Below, piece after piece: positions 14,546 through 23,197 of a DNA stretch of 29,415 bases. A program made the position numbers and the translations under genes. Source of the DNA: UBA11475 sp045593005. Its GTDB lineage: Bacteria > Bacillota > Clostridia > Christensenellales > Borkfalkiaceae. Within the stretch, counting starts at the first letter, position 1; every line of letters begins with the position of its first letter. Under the pieces are notes generated by a model that saw nothing but the letters and a program-made list of their open reading frames with translations, made no database searches and was not told where the DNA came from. Location: positions 1 to 29,415 of the forward strand of contig JAZNVV010000045.1 in the NCBI GenBank assembly GCA_045593005.1, in the 5' to 3' direction.

Positions 14546-15402
14546 ACGCCCACCTCCTGCAAAAGACCTGCAATAAAGCCGTCCTCCGTCAAATCGCTGT
14601 CAACGTTGATGCCTAAACTTGAAAGCCTTTCCGTTAAATATGCCGTAAGTGGTAATTCAAGCCCAGCGCTTAAAATGGCATCTTTGTTAGAAAAAACCTC
14701 TTTCGGCGTGCCGAAAGCAACAACTTTACCACCGTTCATAACGGCTACTTTATTACAATGCTCAGCAACAATATCCATATCGTGCGAAACAATTATTATA
14801 GTTTTAACAAAGTCGTTATGGACTGCGTGAAGAAGATTTAATAAATCCTCTTTTCCACGTGGGTCAAGCCCAGCGACAGGTTCGTCTAAAACTAAAATTT
14901 CAGGACGGGTAACCAACACACCGGCAATAGCAACACGTCGCTTTTGTCCACCCGATAAATCAAACGGCGACTTGTCGGCAACCTCAAAATAATTAAGCCC
15001 TACGATTTCAAGCGCAGATTTTACAGCCGATTTTACGTCCTGTTCGTTAATTTCTGGATAAAAGTTTTTAAGACCAAACGCTACGTCTGCAAAAACGCTT
15101 TCTGCAAAAAGCTGGTATTCAGGATATTGAAAAACCATTCCCACCTTTGCTCGAAGTGATTTAAAATCGCATTTTTTATCGGTTAAATCGTAATCGCCTA
15201 TAACTATGCTACCACTATTTTTTTGAATTTTAATAAGTCCGTTAAGGTGCTGAACAAGTGTCGATTTACCACTACCCGTTTTGCCGATAACGGCTAAAAA
15301 ATCACCTTCGTTTACCGTAAGGTCAATTCCGTTTAACGCGTCGCTTTTGAATTTTGATTTAATATCGTAACTATACTTTAAGCCTTTGGTAACAATTTGC
15401 AT
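14542..15402 (-). CDS. ecfA2: ECF transporter ATPase EcfA2
   Basis: Second ATPase of the ECF module, 286 residues. Walker A GKTGSGKS is at 40-47, the Q loop is in FQYPEYQLFA near 91-100, the ABC signature LSGGQKRR at 149-156, Walker B ILVLDEP near 169-175 and the switch histidine at 207. The YPEYQLF form and C-terminal extension are typical of EcfA2. Its start lies 25 bases inside ecfA1, preceded by GGGGG, so the two are probably translationally coupled to make equal amounts of the heterodimer. Confidence 0.94.
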   Translation of the reverse strand: MQIVTKGLKYSYDIKSKFKSDALNGIDLTVNEGDFLAVIGKTGSGKSTLVQHLNGLIKIQKNSGSIVIGDYDLTDKKCDFKSLRAKVGMVFQYPEYQLFAESVFADVAFGLKNFYPEINEQDVKSAVKSALEIVGLNYFEVADKSPFDLSGGQKRRVAIAGVLVTRPEILVLDEPVAGLDPRGKEDLLNLLHAVHNDFVKTIIIVSHDMDIVAEHCNKVAVMNGGKVVAFGTPKEVFSNKDAILSAGLELPLTAYLTERLSSLGINVDSDLTEDGFIAGLLQEVGV

Positions 15403-16211
15403 AATTCATCCCCCAAAGTCTTTCCGTCTAAAACGTTTTCACTAATATTAACGCCTTTTTTGCGTAATGCGTGGGCAATTTTCGTTGCCAACGGTATCGC
15501 CAAACCGTACCTTTGCAACTCTTCACCGTGCGCAAAAATTTCAGCAGGCGTACCCATTAACGCAATTTTACCATTGTCTAACACGACCACCTTATCGGCG
15601 TAAACAATTTCTTCCATATAATGCGTAATATCGATAATTGTCATGCCTTTTTCTTTATTTAACTTGTTGACAACCGACATAACTTCACGCCTGCCAACAG
15701 GGTCAAGCATAGCAGTTGATTCATCTAATATTAATACTTTTGGCATAATGGCAAGAACACCTGCAATAGCAATCCTTTGTTTTTGCCCACCAGAAAGTTT
15801 TGTCGGAGTAGAGTGACGGAATTGTTGCATACCAACCGTGTCTAGAGCAAAATCAATTCTTTTACCTATTTCTTCCCTATCAATCCCTAAATTTTCAGCG
15901 CCGAAAGCAATATCGTCCTCAACGATAGATGCTACAAGTTGATTGTCAGGATTTTGAAAGACGACGCCAACAGTTTTTCTCACGTCGAAAAGTCTATCCG
16001 TATCTTTTGTGTTAATACCGTCGACAAAAACGTCGCCCTCCGTTGGCTGAAGCAGACCATTAAAAAGCCTAGCAAGTGTAGACTTGCCCGACCCGTTATG
16101 ACCTATAACAGCAACGAATTCACCTTCGTTTACTTCAAGCGACACATTATCTATCGCCGTCGCATCACTTGTATAACGGTACGTTAAATTTTTAGCAGTT
16201 AAAATCGACAT
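15378..16211 (-). CDS. ecfA1: ECF transporter ATPase EcfA1
   Basis: First ATPase of the ECF module, 277 residues. Walker A GHNGSGKS is at 37-44, the Q loop FQNPDNQL at 85-92, the signature LSGGQKQR at 139-146, Walker B VLILDES at 159-165 with Glu164, and the switch histidine at 197. STAMLDP after Walker B is typical of EcfA1. AGGAG precedes the ATG. It heads the ecfA1-ecfA2-ecfT-truA transcript from the promoter at 16243-16271. In many Firmicutes rpoA and rplQ come directly before it; here nifJ diverges instead, so the string has been broken at this point. Confidence 0.94.
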   Translation of the reverse strand: MSILTAKNLTYRYTSDATAIDNVSLEVNEGEFVAVIGHNGSGKSTLARLFNGLLQPTEGDVFVDGINTKDTDRLFDVRKTVGVVFQNPDNQLVASIVEDDIAFGAENLGIDREEIGKRIDFALDTVGMQQFRHSTPTKLSGGQKQRIAIAGVLAIMPKVLILDESTAMLDPVGRREVMSVVNKLNKEKGMTIIDITHYMEEIVYADKVVVLDNGKIALMGTPAEIFAHGEELQRYGLAIPLATKIAHALRKKGVNISENVLDGKTLGDELCKLLPKA

Positions 16212-16242
16212 TGCATCTCCTAAAAAGTCTCTTTATCTAATA

Positions 16243-16271
16243 ATTTTACCACAAAATAACAACCGTAGCAA
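16243..16271 (-). promoter_or_regulatory. Promoter of the ecfA1 transcript
   Basis: On the minus strand TTGCTA (complement of 16266-16271), a 17-bp spacer and an extended TGGTAAAAT with -10 box TAAAAT (complement of 16243-16248), about 30 bases before the ecfA1 start. Confidence 0.75.
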
Positions 16272-16483
16272 CTAAACGATAAAACTTTTAATTTTTTGAA
16301 CTTAAAAAATAAAGAATATTGTATTTAAAAATTACTTAAAATAATAATAAAACGTTGTTCACAAGCTTTTCGCCTTAAATTAACTTTTTATCCTTTCAAA
16401 CGCATAACATAATGACGTACGGTTTTTGAAATTTTTATAAACTTTATTGTTTTATTGTAAAAATTTTTGAAAAATTTTTCTTA

Positions 16484-16513
16484 TTGACTTATTTTAAGCT
16501 TTAAGTATATAAT
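16484..16513 (+). promoter_or_regulatory. Promoter of nifJ
   Basis: TTGACT at 16484-16489, an 18-bp spacer and TATAAT at 16508-16513. Start of transcription near 16520 would give a leader of about 225 nt, the longest in the window. A perfect 14-bp palindrome lies just downstream. Confidence 0.7.
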
Positions 16514-16746
16514 AATATTAACAATTATTAACCATTTTAAAAAACTTATAAGTTTAAGTTTTCTATTAGACAAGTGTTTTTTTAACGCTAATATATAATT
16601 TATAAGTAGTTTTTATTAAAATCAAAAAACACATATGTCGGTTTTATCCACATACACGTCGTCTTTTTTCTCTTAAAAAAGTTTTATTATATTACAATGA
16701 AAACAAAAGGCGCGTCTTTTACCTTAATAAACGTGAGGAATATAAA

Positions 16747-19700
16747 ATGAGCACAAAATTAACTATTGACGGCAATACAGCTGCCAGCCACGTCGCATAT
16801 GCCTTTTCGGAAGTAGCGGCAATTTATCCTATCACACCATCTTCCCCTATGGCAGAAATTGCTGACGAGTGGTCTGCGCAAGGCAGGGTTAATATGTTCG
16901 GTCAAAAACTTCGCCTTGCACAAATGCAATCGGAAGGTGGCGCAGCAGGTGCTGTTCACGGCGCTTTAGTTGCAGGCGCATTGACAACGACTTACACGGC
17001 AAGTCAGGGACTTTTACTTATGATTCCTAATATGTATAAAATTGCCGGCGAATTATTACCCACCGTCTTTCACGTAAGCGCAAGGGCGATAGCGTCGCAT
17101 GCGCTCAATATTTTTGGCGACCAAGCAGACGTTATGGCTTGCCGTCAAACTGGTTTTGCCATGCTCGCGAGTAGTTCGGTACAAGAAGTTATGGACCTTG
17201 CTCTTGTCGCGCACCTTTCGACGCTAAAATCTAAAGTGCCTTTCTTGCATTTTTTCGACGGGTTTAGAACTTCCCACGAAATTTCTAAAATTGACGTAAT
17301 AGATTACGACGAAATGAAGTCTTTAGTTGATATGAAGGATATTGAAGACTTTAGAAAACGGGCGTTAAATGCAGAACATCCTATTCAAAAGGGCACAGCG
17401 CAAAATGCTGATATTTACTTCCAAAATAGAGAAACGGCTAACAAATACTATAACGCTACGCCTGCTATCGTACAAGAAATGATGGATAAGGTTTATAAAC
17501 TTACGGGTAGGCGTTACCATCTTTTTGACTACGTTGGCGCAACAGATGCTGAAAACGTTATTATTTTGATGGGTTCGGGCGCTGAAACTGTTGAAGAAAC
17601 TATCAATAAAATGAATAAGGAAGGCAAAAACGTTGGTCTTTTGAAAGTTCGTCTTTATAGACCTTTTGCTATCGACGCATTTATTGAAGCACTTCCAAAA
17701 ACGGTAAAAAAGATAGCCGTTTTAGATAGAACTAAAGAGTCAGGCTCTTTGGGTGAGCCATTATATCTTGACGTTTGCTCTGCCTTGCTTGAAAAGGGCA
17801 TGACGGATATTAAAGTCGTGGGTGGTAGGTACGGTTTAGGCTCTAAAGAATTTAATCCTTCAATGGTTTACGCCGTTTACAAAAATCTTGAAATGCCCCA
17901 ACCTAAAAACCATTTTACAATAGGTATTTACGACGACATTACTAATACTTCGCTTGATTTTACTGAAAAATATTACTCTGCTCCAGAAGGCACTATTTCT
18001 TGTAAATTTTGGGGGCTTGGCTCCGACGGCACGGTAGGCGCTAACAAAAATTCTATTAAAATTATCGGCGACCATACGGATAAATACGTTCAGGGTTACT
18101 TCTTTTACGACAGCAAAAAGTCGGGTGGCATAACCGTTTCTCATTTGAGATTTGGCAAAACGCCTATCCAGTCTGCATATCTTATCGACTCTGCCGACTT
18201 TGTACAATGCTCCAACCCTTCCTACGTTACCCGTTACAATATGACCAAAGACTTAAGGGAAAACGGCACCTTCCTTTTAAATACTTCGGCAACGACGGTT
18301 GAAGAATTAGAAAAAATCCTTCCAGCAAGTGTTAAAAGGGACATTGCAAATAAAAACGTCAACTTTTACGTTATCGACGCTATCAAGATTGCCTCCTCGC
18401 TAGGCTTAAAAGGTAGGACGAACACCATTTTACAGTCTGCCTTCTTTAAGGTTGCCAACATTATTCCTTACGAACAGGCTGTTGATTATATGAAGAAAAT
18501 GGCGTATAAATCTTTCGCCAAAAAAGGCGATGCCGTCGTTTTAATGAACTATAACGCTATTGATAGTGCCGAACAAAATCTTATTAAAATTGACGTTCCT
18601 GAAAGTTGGAAGACAACCGAGGACGGTGCGCCTATGGCTAAAGCGCTTGGTACAGATTATTTTAAAACTACTGCCTCGAAAATTCTTGCGCTTGAAGGCG
18701 ACAAACTTCCCACTTCTGCGTTTAATGCAGACGGCTCTGTTCCAACAGGCACTACAAAATACGAAAAGCGTGGCGTTGCAATTTCGATTCCGAAATGGAA
18801 AGCCGAAAATTGTATTCAATGCAATCAATGTTCTTTCGTCTGTCCACACGCTTGCATTAGACCTGCAGTCCTTTTAGAGGGCGCTAATAAACCTAAAACG
18901 TTTACTACAAAGGCAATGGTAGGCAATAAGGGGTACGAATTTAGAGTGCAAGTTTCACCACTAGACTGTATGGGCTGTGGCGTTTGCGCAAGCATTTGTC
19001 CAGCTAAAGATAAGGCTCTTGAAATGGTGCCTATTTCGTCAATCGTCAACGAAGAAACAGTCAACTACGATTATAGCGAAACACTTCCTGAAGTTGACGT
19101 GTCTAGTTGCCCAGGTTGTAAAAAGACCACCGTTAAGGGCTCGCAGTTTAATAAACCTCTCTTTGAATTTTCAGGCGCTTGCGCAGGCTGTGGTGAAACT
19201 TCTTATATTAAAGTCGTTACGCAACTGTTTGGCGATAGAATGATAGTCGCTAACGCTACTGGTTGTTCATCAATTTACGGTGGCTCGGCACCAACTTGCC
19301 CTTATACCACCAACAAAGAGGGCAAGGGCCCTGCTTGGGCGAACTCTTTATTTGAAGACAACGCTGAATTCGGCTATGGCATAAACCTTGCTATAAACAC
19401 CCGTCGCGCCAAAATTGAAGAAGATATGCGCGCCGTCTACGATAAAGTAAGCGAAAAGACTAACGCGGCTTTTGCTACGTGGCTTGCAGATAAAGACGAC
19501 GCCGAAAAGTCTAAAATTGCAGCAGAACTTGTTAAGTCTGCCCTTTTAGAAGAAAAGGCTGACGGACTTGATTATATTAAGAAAAACGTCGATTGTTTAG
19601 TTAAACCGTCCATTTGGATTATCGGTGGCGACGGCTGGGCGTATGATATCGGCTACGGTGGACTTGACCACGTTCTCGCATCAGGCGAAAACGTTAACGT

Positions 19701-20250
19701 ACTTGTCCTTGATACTGAAGTGTATTCTAACACCGGTGGTCAGGCAAGTAAATCTACCCCGACGGGCTCGGTTGCTAAATTTGCAGCCTCTGGCAAACGC
19801 ATTAAAAAGAAAGACCTTGGCATGATGGCATTAAGTTATGGCTACGTTTACGTTGCTCAATGCTCTATGGGCTCTAACAAACAGCAGTTCTTAAACGCTA
19901 TCGTTGAGGCTGAAAAATACGACGGACCTTCACTTATAATTTGCTATGCGCCTTGCATCAACCACGGCATCAATATGACTAAATCGCAAGACGAAGAAAA
20001 AAAGGCTGTTGACTGTGGTTACTGGCAGTTATATCGTTACAACCCAGATGCGCTTAACGAAGGCAAAAACCCGTTTACGCTTGACAGCAAAGATCCAACT
20101 GTCGACTATCAAGAATTTTTAGTGGGGGAAACAAGATACTCATCACTTAAAAAAGTTCAACCTGCTATTGCAGACGCTCTTTTTGAAAAAGCAAAAGAGG
20201 ATTCTATGGAAAGAATTGCAAAATACAAAAAACTTGCTGGCAAAGAATAA
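16747..20250 (+). CDS. nifJ: Pyruvate:ferredoxin (flavodoxin) oxidoreductase
   Basis: Oxidises pyruvate to acetyl-CoA and CO2 and reduces ferredoxin; central to anaerobic pyruvate fermentation. The 1167-residue single chain holds all domains: the pyruvate-binding N-terminal domain (YPITPSSPMAEIADEWSAQG, EGGAAGAVHGAL), the middle CoA-binding region, the two-cluster ferredoxin domain (CIQCNQCSFVCPHAC near 689 and CMGCGVCASICP near 741), and the thiamine diphosphate domain (CAGCGETSYIK near 812, NATGCSS, GGDGWAYDIGYGGLDH, and VYSNTGGQASKSTPTG). The last cluster cysteine is in YAPCINHGI. GTGAGGAA lies before the ATG. It is monocistronic, and its product feeds the thiolase reaction encoded earlier in the window. 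Confidence 0.97.
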   Translation: MSTKLTIDGNTAASHVAYAFSEVAAIYPITPSSPMAEIADEWSAQGRVNMFGQKLRLAQMQSEGGAAGAVHGALVAGALTTTYTASQGLLLMIPNMYKIAGELLPTVFHVSARAIASHALNIFGDQADVMACRQTGFAMLASSSVQEVMDLALVAHLSTLKSKVPFLHFFDGFRTSHEISKIDVIDYDEMKSLVDMKDIEDFRKRALNAEHPIQKGTAQNADIYFQNRETANKYYNATPAIVQEMMDKVYKLTGRRYHLFDYVGATDAENVIILMGSGAETVEETINKMNKEGKNVGLLKVRLYRPFAIDAFIEALPKTVKKIAVLDRTKESGSLGEPLYLDVCSALLEKGMTDIKVVGGRYGLGSKEFNPSMVYAVYKNLEMPQPKNHFTIGIYDDITNTSLDFTEKYYSAPEGTISCKFWGLGSDGTVGANKNSIKIIGDHTDKYVQGYFFYDSKKSGGITVSHLRFGKTPIQSAYLIDSADFVQCSNPSYVTRYNMTKDLRENGTFLLNTSATTVEELEKILPASVKRDIANKNVNFYVIDAIKIASSLGLKGRTNTILQSAFFKVANIIPYEQAVDYMKKMAYKSFAKKGDAVVLMNYNAIDSAEQNLIKIDVPESWKTTEDGAPMAKALGTDYFKTTASKILALEGDKLPTSAFNADGSVPTGTTKYEKRGVAISIPKWKAENCIQCNQCSFVCPHACIRPAVLLEGANKPKTFTTKAMVGNKGYEFRVQVSPLDCMGCGVCASICPAKDKALEMVPISSIVNEETVNYDYSETLPEVDVSSCPGCKKTTVKGSQFNKPLFEFSGACAGCGETSYIKVVTQLFGDRMIVANATGCSSIYGGSAPTCPYTTNKEGKGPAWANSLFEDNAEFGYGINLAINTRRAKIEEDMRAVYDKVSEKTNAAFATWLADKDDAEKSKIAAELVKSALLEEKADGLDYIKKNVDCLVKPSIWIIGGDGWAYDIGYGGLDHVLASGENVNVLVLDTEVYSNTGGQASKSTPTGSVAKFAASGKRIKKKDLGMMALSYGYVYVAQCSMGSNKQQFLNAIVEAEKYDGPSLIICYAPCINHGINMTKSQDEEKKAVDCGYWQLYRYNPDALNEGKNPFTLDSKDPTVDYQEFLVGETRYSSLKKVQPAIADALFEKAKEDSMERIAKYKKLAGKE

Positions 20251-20269
20251 TTTTTAATTCATATTAAAA

Positions 20270-20291
20270 ACAGACCTTGTTAAAGGTCTGT
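20270..20291 (+). terminator. Terminator after nifJ
   Basis: A perfect 9-bp stem ACAGACCTT/AAGGTCTGT with a GTTA loop lies 19 nt past the stop. The T-run after it is weak, and a second stronger hairpin follows at 20362. Confidence 0.7.
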
Positions 20292-20320
20292 TATTTACGT
20301 TTAATAAAGATTTTTGTCTA

Positions 20321-20358
20321 TTTTTAGCGCCAACGGTATTGTGAAAGTGAACCAAATT
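20321..20358 (+). repeat. Intergenic repeat family, copy 2
   Basis: TTTTTAGCGCCAACGGT followed by GAAAGTGAACCA. It matches copy 1 at 20 of 28 core positions and is the most diverged member. It lies between the two terminators that separate nifJ and the MATE gene. Confidence 0.45.
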
Positions 20359-20361
20359 AAT

Positions 20362-20389
20362 AAGTAGCCCCTTGAAAAAGGGGCTACTT
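20362..20389. terminator. Bidirectional terminator between nifJ and the MATE gene
   Basis: A perfect 12-bp stem (AAGTAGCCCCTT with AAGGGGCTACTT) and a GAAA tetraloop ends directly at the MATE stop codon. T follows on the right, while TTATTAATTT follows on the minus strand. Confidence 0.85.
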
Positions 20390-21769
20390 TTATGCTAACG
20401 TTTGACTTTCATTTTCTTGTTTAATAAGTTTTTTAAAGCACACCACAAAGGCTATGCTTAAATACGTCGCGCCTCCGACAAATGCAAGTGGGTTTGATAA
20501 ACACGCCCCGATAAAGCCAAACCATTTTGCAAAGGTAAAGGCTATAAATGCTCTCATAACAAATTCCACCACACCACCAAACATAGCAACAATACTTCTG
20601 CCTATCGCCTGTACGCATTGACGCATTTGGAAGATTATAAATAGCGCATAATAGAACGACGACTGAAAGAGCGCATAAGTAAACACTAAATCGTAAACTT
20701 TTTCAGCGTCGCTAGCAATAGTATTTGCAGGAAGCAACAGCCTTGACATAGGCACGGAAAGCGTCAACATACAAGTCATAGAAATTGCAGTAAATATAGC
20801 CCCCACACCAAAAGAAACTTTTACGCCTTTTTTAATTCTGTCGTAATTTTTTGCGCCGTAATTTTGCCCAACGTAAGTTGCCATAGCAACCCCTGCGCCG
20901 TTTAAAAACAACCCGAATACGTTGTCAATTTTATTAGCAGCGCCCTGCGCCATTGCATATAGTGGATTGTCAAGCGCGTTAAACGCTCTTTGTTGAACCA
21001 TACAACCTGACGCCGTTATAATAAATTGTAAAGCCATCGGCAAGCCCATAGCTAAATGACGCATTGCAAACTTAAAGTTAAAAGCAAAGTCGCTCTTTGT
21101 AAGTCTTACTTCAGGAAATTTTTTAAAAATAACAATAAACCCAACTAATGCCGAAATCGCCTGACTTATAACGGTTGCCCAGCCTGCCCAAGCAACGGAC
21201 AAGTCGTCAAAAACGAACAATAAACTATTTAGCCCTATGTTAAGGAAGGCACAAAAAATTAAAATTTTAAAGGGTGTTTTGCTGTCCCCAAGAGCCCTCA
21301 TTACTTGGTCGGTATAATTATATAACGAATTAAATACAAGCCCCATAAAAATGGCTTGAATATAACTTAACGAATAATCTAAAAACTGCTCGTCTGTTTC
21401 AAGCAAAACAAGCATAGGCTTTGCTAAAATAGTAGAAAGAACAGAAACTGCAAGCGCTATAATAACGGTTAGTATTAAAGAAGTCCCGATACTATTTTTC
21501 ATCTTTTGGACGTTTTTCGCGCCTACGTACTGGCTCAAAACTATACCAAAGCCTGCCGTAATACCTTGCGCAAAGCCAAGTGTTAAAAAAGTAATTGCCC
21601 CAGTTAAATTAACCCCCGTGCTAGCATTTGCTCCACGTGATAGCGATACTATTAAAGAGTCGCCAAGCCCGTATAAATTTTGCAAGGCAAATCCCAGACC
21701 TATCGGCAAAGCAAATCTAAAAATGCTTTTAAATGGAGAGCCTGTCGTCATATCGATTGCTTTACTCAT
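20390..21769 (-). CDS. MATE family multidrug/cation antiporter
   Basis: Cytoplasmic-membrane efflux protein of 459 residues with about twelve hydrophobic helices in two related halves. The start GSPFKSIFRFALPIGLGFAL and TDQVMRALGDSKTPF in the first half, plus NGAGVAMATYVGQNYGAKNYDRIKKG in the second (split as NGAGVAMATYVGQ and NYGAKNYDRIKKG), are typical of DinF/MepA-type MATE proteins, which use proton or sodium gradients to export cationic compounds. The substrate is unknown. Its ATG directly follows the stop codon of the upstream helicase with no spacer, and AGAGG lies inside the helicase end, so it is likely translated by coupling. It ends at the bidirectional terminator. Confidence 0.92.
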   Translation of the reverse strand: MSKAIDMTTGSPFKSIFRFALPIGLGFALQNLYGLGDSLIVSLSRGANASTGVNLTGAITFLTLGFAQGITAGFGIVLSQYVGAKNVQKMKNSIGTSLILTVIIALAVSVLSTILAKPMLVLLETDEQFLDYSLSYIQAIFMGLVFNSLYNYTDQVMRALGDSKTPFKILIFCAFLNIGLNSLLFVFDDLSVAWAGWATVISQAISALVGFIVIFKKFPEVRLTKSDFAFNFKFAMRHLAMGLPMALQFIITASGCMVQQRAFNALDNPLYAMAQGAANKIDNVFGLFLNGAGVAMATYVGQNYGAKNYDRIKKGVKVSFGVGAIFTAISMTCMLTLSVPMSRLLLPANTIASDAEKVYDLVFTYALFQSSFYYALFIIFQMRQCVQAIGRSIVAMFGGVVEFVMRAFIAFTFAKWFGFIGACLSNPLAFVGGATYLSIAFVVCFKKLIKQENESQTLA

Positions 21770-23122
21770 TTAGTAGCCTCTTTTTGTTCCCTTTGCAGAT
21801 TTTTTGCTTGACGTTTTAATTGCCGAATAGTTCTTCTTCGTTGATTTTTTGAACTGTCTAACCTTTGACTTGCCTAAATTTTTACCTTTTTTTGTTACAT
21901 TAAATTCAGGCTTTTTGCCGTGTTTTGCAGGACGTTCTTTTTTAAGAATAGAATTGCGTTTATCCTTCTTTTTAAAAGACGAAACTTTTGCCTTATCAGC
22001 ATGCGTTTTTGAAAAAGTCGAATAATACTCCTTTAACTTATTGCCCGTTTCTTGCTCAATCTTTTTGAGTTGATTAAACTGATAAACTGTATTTACGATA
22101 GAATACGCAGCACCCGTTTTGCCTGCCCTACCCGTCCTGCCGATACGGTGAACGTACCATTCAGCCTCCTGTGGGACGTCGTAGTTAAAGACTGCTTCAA
22201 CGTTTTCAATATCAATACCTCTTGCGGCAACGTCCGTCGCAATAAGCAAAGTCGACGCCTTGCTTTTAACGGCTTCCATAATGCGCTTTCTTTCAGGCTG
22301 TGGCATATCCCCGTGAAGTTTAACTGCCGAGATGCCTTCTGCCTCTAATTTTTTAGAAAGCGTTTCAACCATTTTTTTTGTATTACAGAAAATTATCGCA
22401 GGGGAAGGTTTTAACTTGCGATAAAGTTCAATAAGCGTTTTGTCCTTGTCTTTTAAACCAACGGAAATATAATATTGCGAAACGCCTGCGTTTGCATCAC
22501 CCTTGTCGATTTCTAAAAACACAGGTGATTTCATAAAATTTTTAGCAATATCCCTAACGGCAGGTGGCATTGTAGCCGAAAACATCACCGTTTGACGATA
22601 CGGATTTGCTTTTTGTAAAATTGTTTCAATTTCCACCTTAAAGCCCATATCCATCATTTCGTCAGCTTCGTCTAAAATAACTTTTTTGACGTTAGCAAGT
22701 TTAAGAGTTCTTCTCCTGATATGATCGTTAAGTCTGCCCGGCGTGCCAACAACTATCTTTGCACCACTTTTTAGCGCTGTGATTTGCCTTTCCATAGCTT
22801 GTCCACCAACTATAGGAACAATTTTACAGCCTTCTTTAAATTCCGTCAATTTACGAAGTTCCCCCGTAACCTGTACGGCAAGTTCACGCGTTGGACAAAT
22901 AACTAAAATTTGAATAAATTTATCTTCCGGCTCCACTTCCACAACAGACGGGATACCAAAAGCAAAAGTTTTACCACTACCCGTTTTTGACTTGCATATA
23001 ATATCCCCACCGTTAAACATCATAGGAATAGCCCTTTCCTGTACGGTGGTAGGGTCGGTTATCATATTTTTTTCAAGCGCCCTAATAATATATTCAGGCA
23101 AATTTAAATCAGTAAATTTCAT
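21770..23122 (-). CDS. DEAD-box RNA helicase
   Basis: ATP-dependent RNA remodelling enzyme of the CshA/DeaD type, 450 residues. Motifs in order: Q motif with Gln28, motif I SKTGSGKT at 45-52, PTREL at 77-81, DEAD at 151-154, SAT at 182-184, ATDVAARG at 295-302, and HRIGRTGR at 325-332. The last 75 residues are a Lys/Arg/Ser-rich tail with no fold apparent, probably for RNA contact. A longer reading from a TTG at 23170 would add 16 residues, but that codon lies inside the serS terminator; GGAG at 23128-23131 places the start at ATG 23122. It sits between serS and the MATE gene, and no clear promoter was found in the 75-bp gap from serS. Confidence 0.93.
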   Translation of the reverse strand: MKFTDLNLPEYIIRALEKNMITDPTTVQERAIPMMFNGGDIICKSKTGSGKTFAFGIPSVVEVEPEDKFIQILVICPTRELAVQVTGELRKLTEFKEGCKIVPIVGGQAMERQITALKSGAKIVVGTPGRLNDHIRRRTLKLANVKKVILDEADEMMDMGFKVEIETILQKANPYRQTVMFSATMPPAVRDIAKNFMKSPVFLEIDKGDANAGVSQYYISVGLKDKDKTLIELYRKLKPSPAIIFCNTKKMVETLSKKLEAEGISAVKLHGDMPQPERKRIMEAVKSKASTLLIATDVAARGIDIENVEAVFNYDVPQEAEWYVHRIGRTGRAGKTGAAYSIVNTVYQFNQLKKIEQETGNKLKEYYSTFSKTHADKAKVSSFKKKDKRNSILKKERPAKHGKKPEFNVTKKGKNLGKSKVRQFKKSTKKNYSAIKTSSKKSAKGTKRGY

Positions 23123-23160
23123 AATTTCTCCGATTGTTTTAATAAAGTATTTTTCAAAGA

Positions 23161-23186
23161 AAAAAGGCAAAATGTTTTGCCTTTTT
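23161..23186 (-). terminator. Terminator after serS
   Basis: An 11-bp stem built on AAAAAGGCAAA with a 4-nt loop lies 12 nt beyond the serS stop; six T follow on the minus strand. Any helicase transcription must start inside or after it, or read through. Confidence 0.82.
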
Positions 23187-23197
23187 AAGCGATTGTT

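Larger units (their letters stand above)
16212..16746. other. Divergent intergenic region between ecfA1 and nifJ
   Basis: These 535 bp hold no gene. They contain the ecfA1 promoter, the main nifJ promoter (16484-16513), a possible second nifJ promoter (TAGACA 16567-16572, 16-bp spacer, TAATAT 16589-16594), perfect palindromes GAAAAATTTTTC (16469-16480) and AAACTTATAAGTTT (16542-16555), and an isolated perfect DnaA box TTATCCACA (16644-16652). The long leader suggests regulated nifJ expression, but no known riboswitch fold was recognised. Confidence 0.6.

Noticed and set aside
16644..16652. Consensus DnaA box as a sign of a replication origin
   Set aside because: Only one perfect box is present here, with one looser match at 12958-12966 at the end of truA; no cluster, no dnaA or dnaN, no unwinding repeats.
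23123..23170. N-terminal extension of the DEAD-box helicase from a TTG codon
   Set aside because: The added codons overlap the serS terminator and lack a ribosome site; a GGAG site marks the ATG at 23122.
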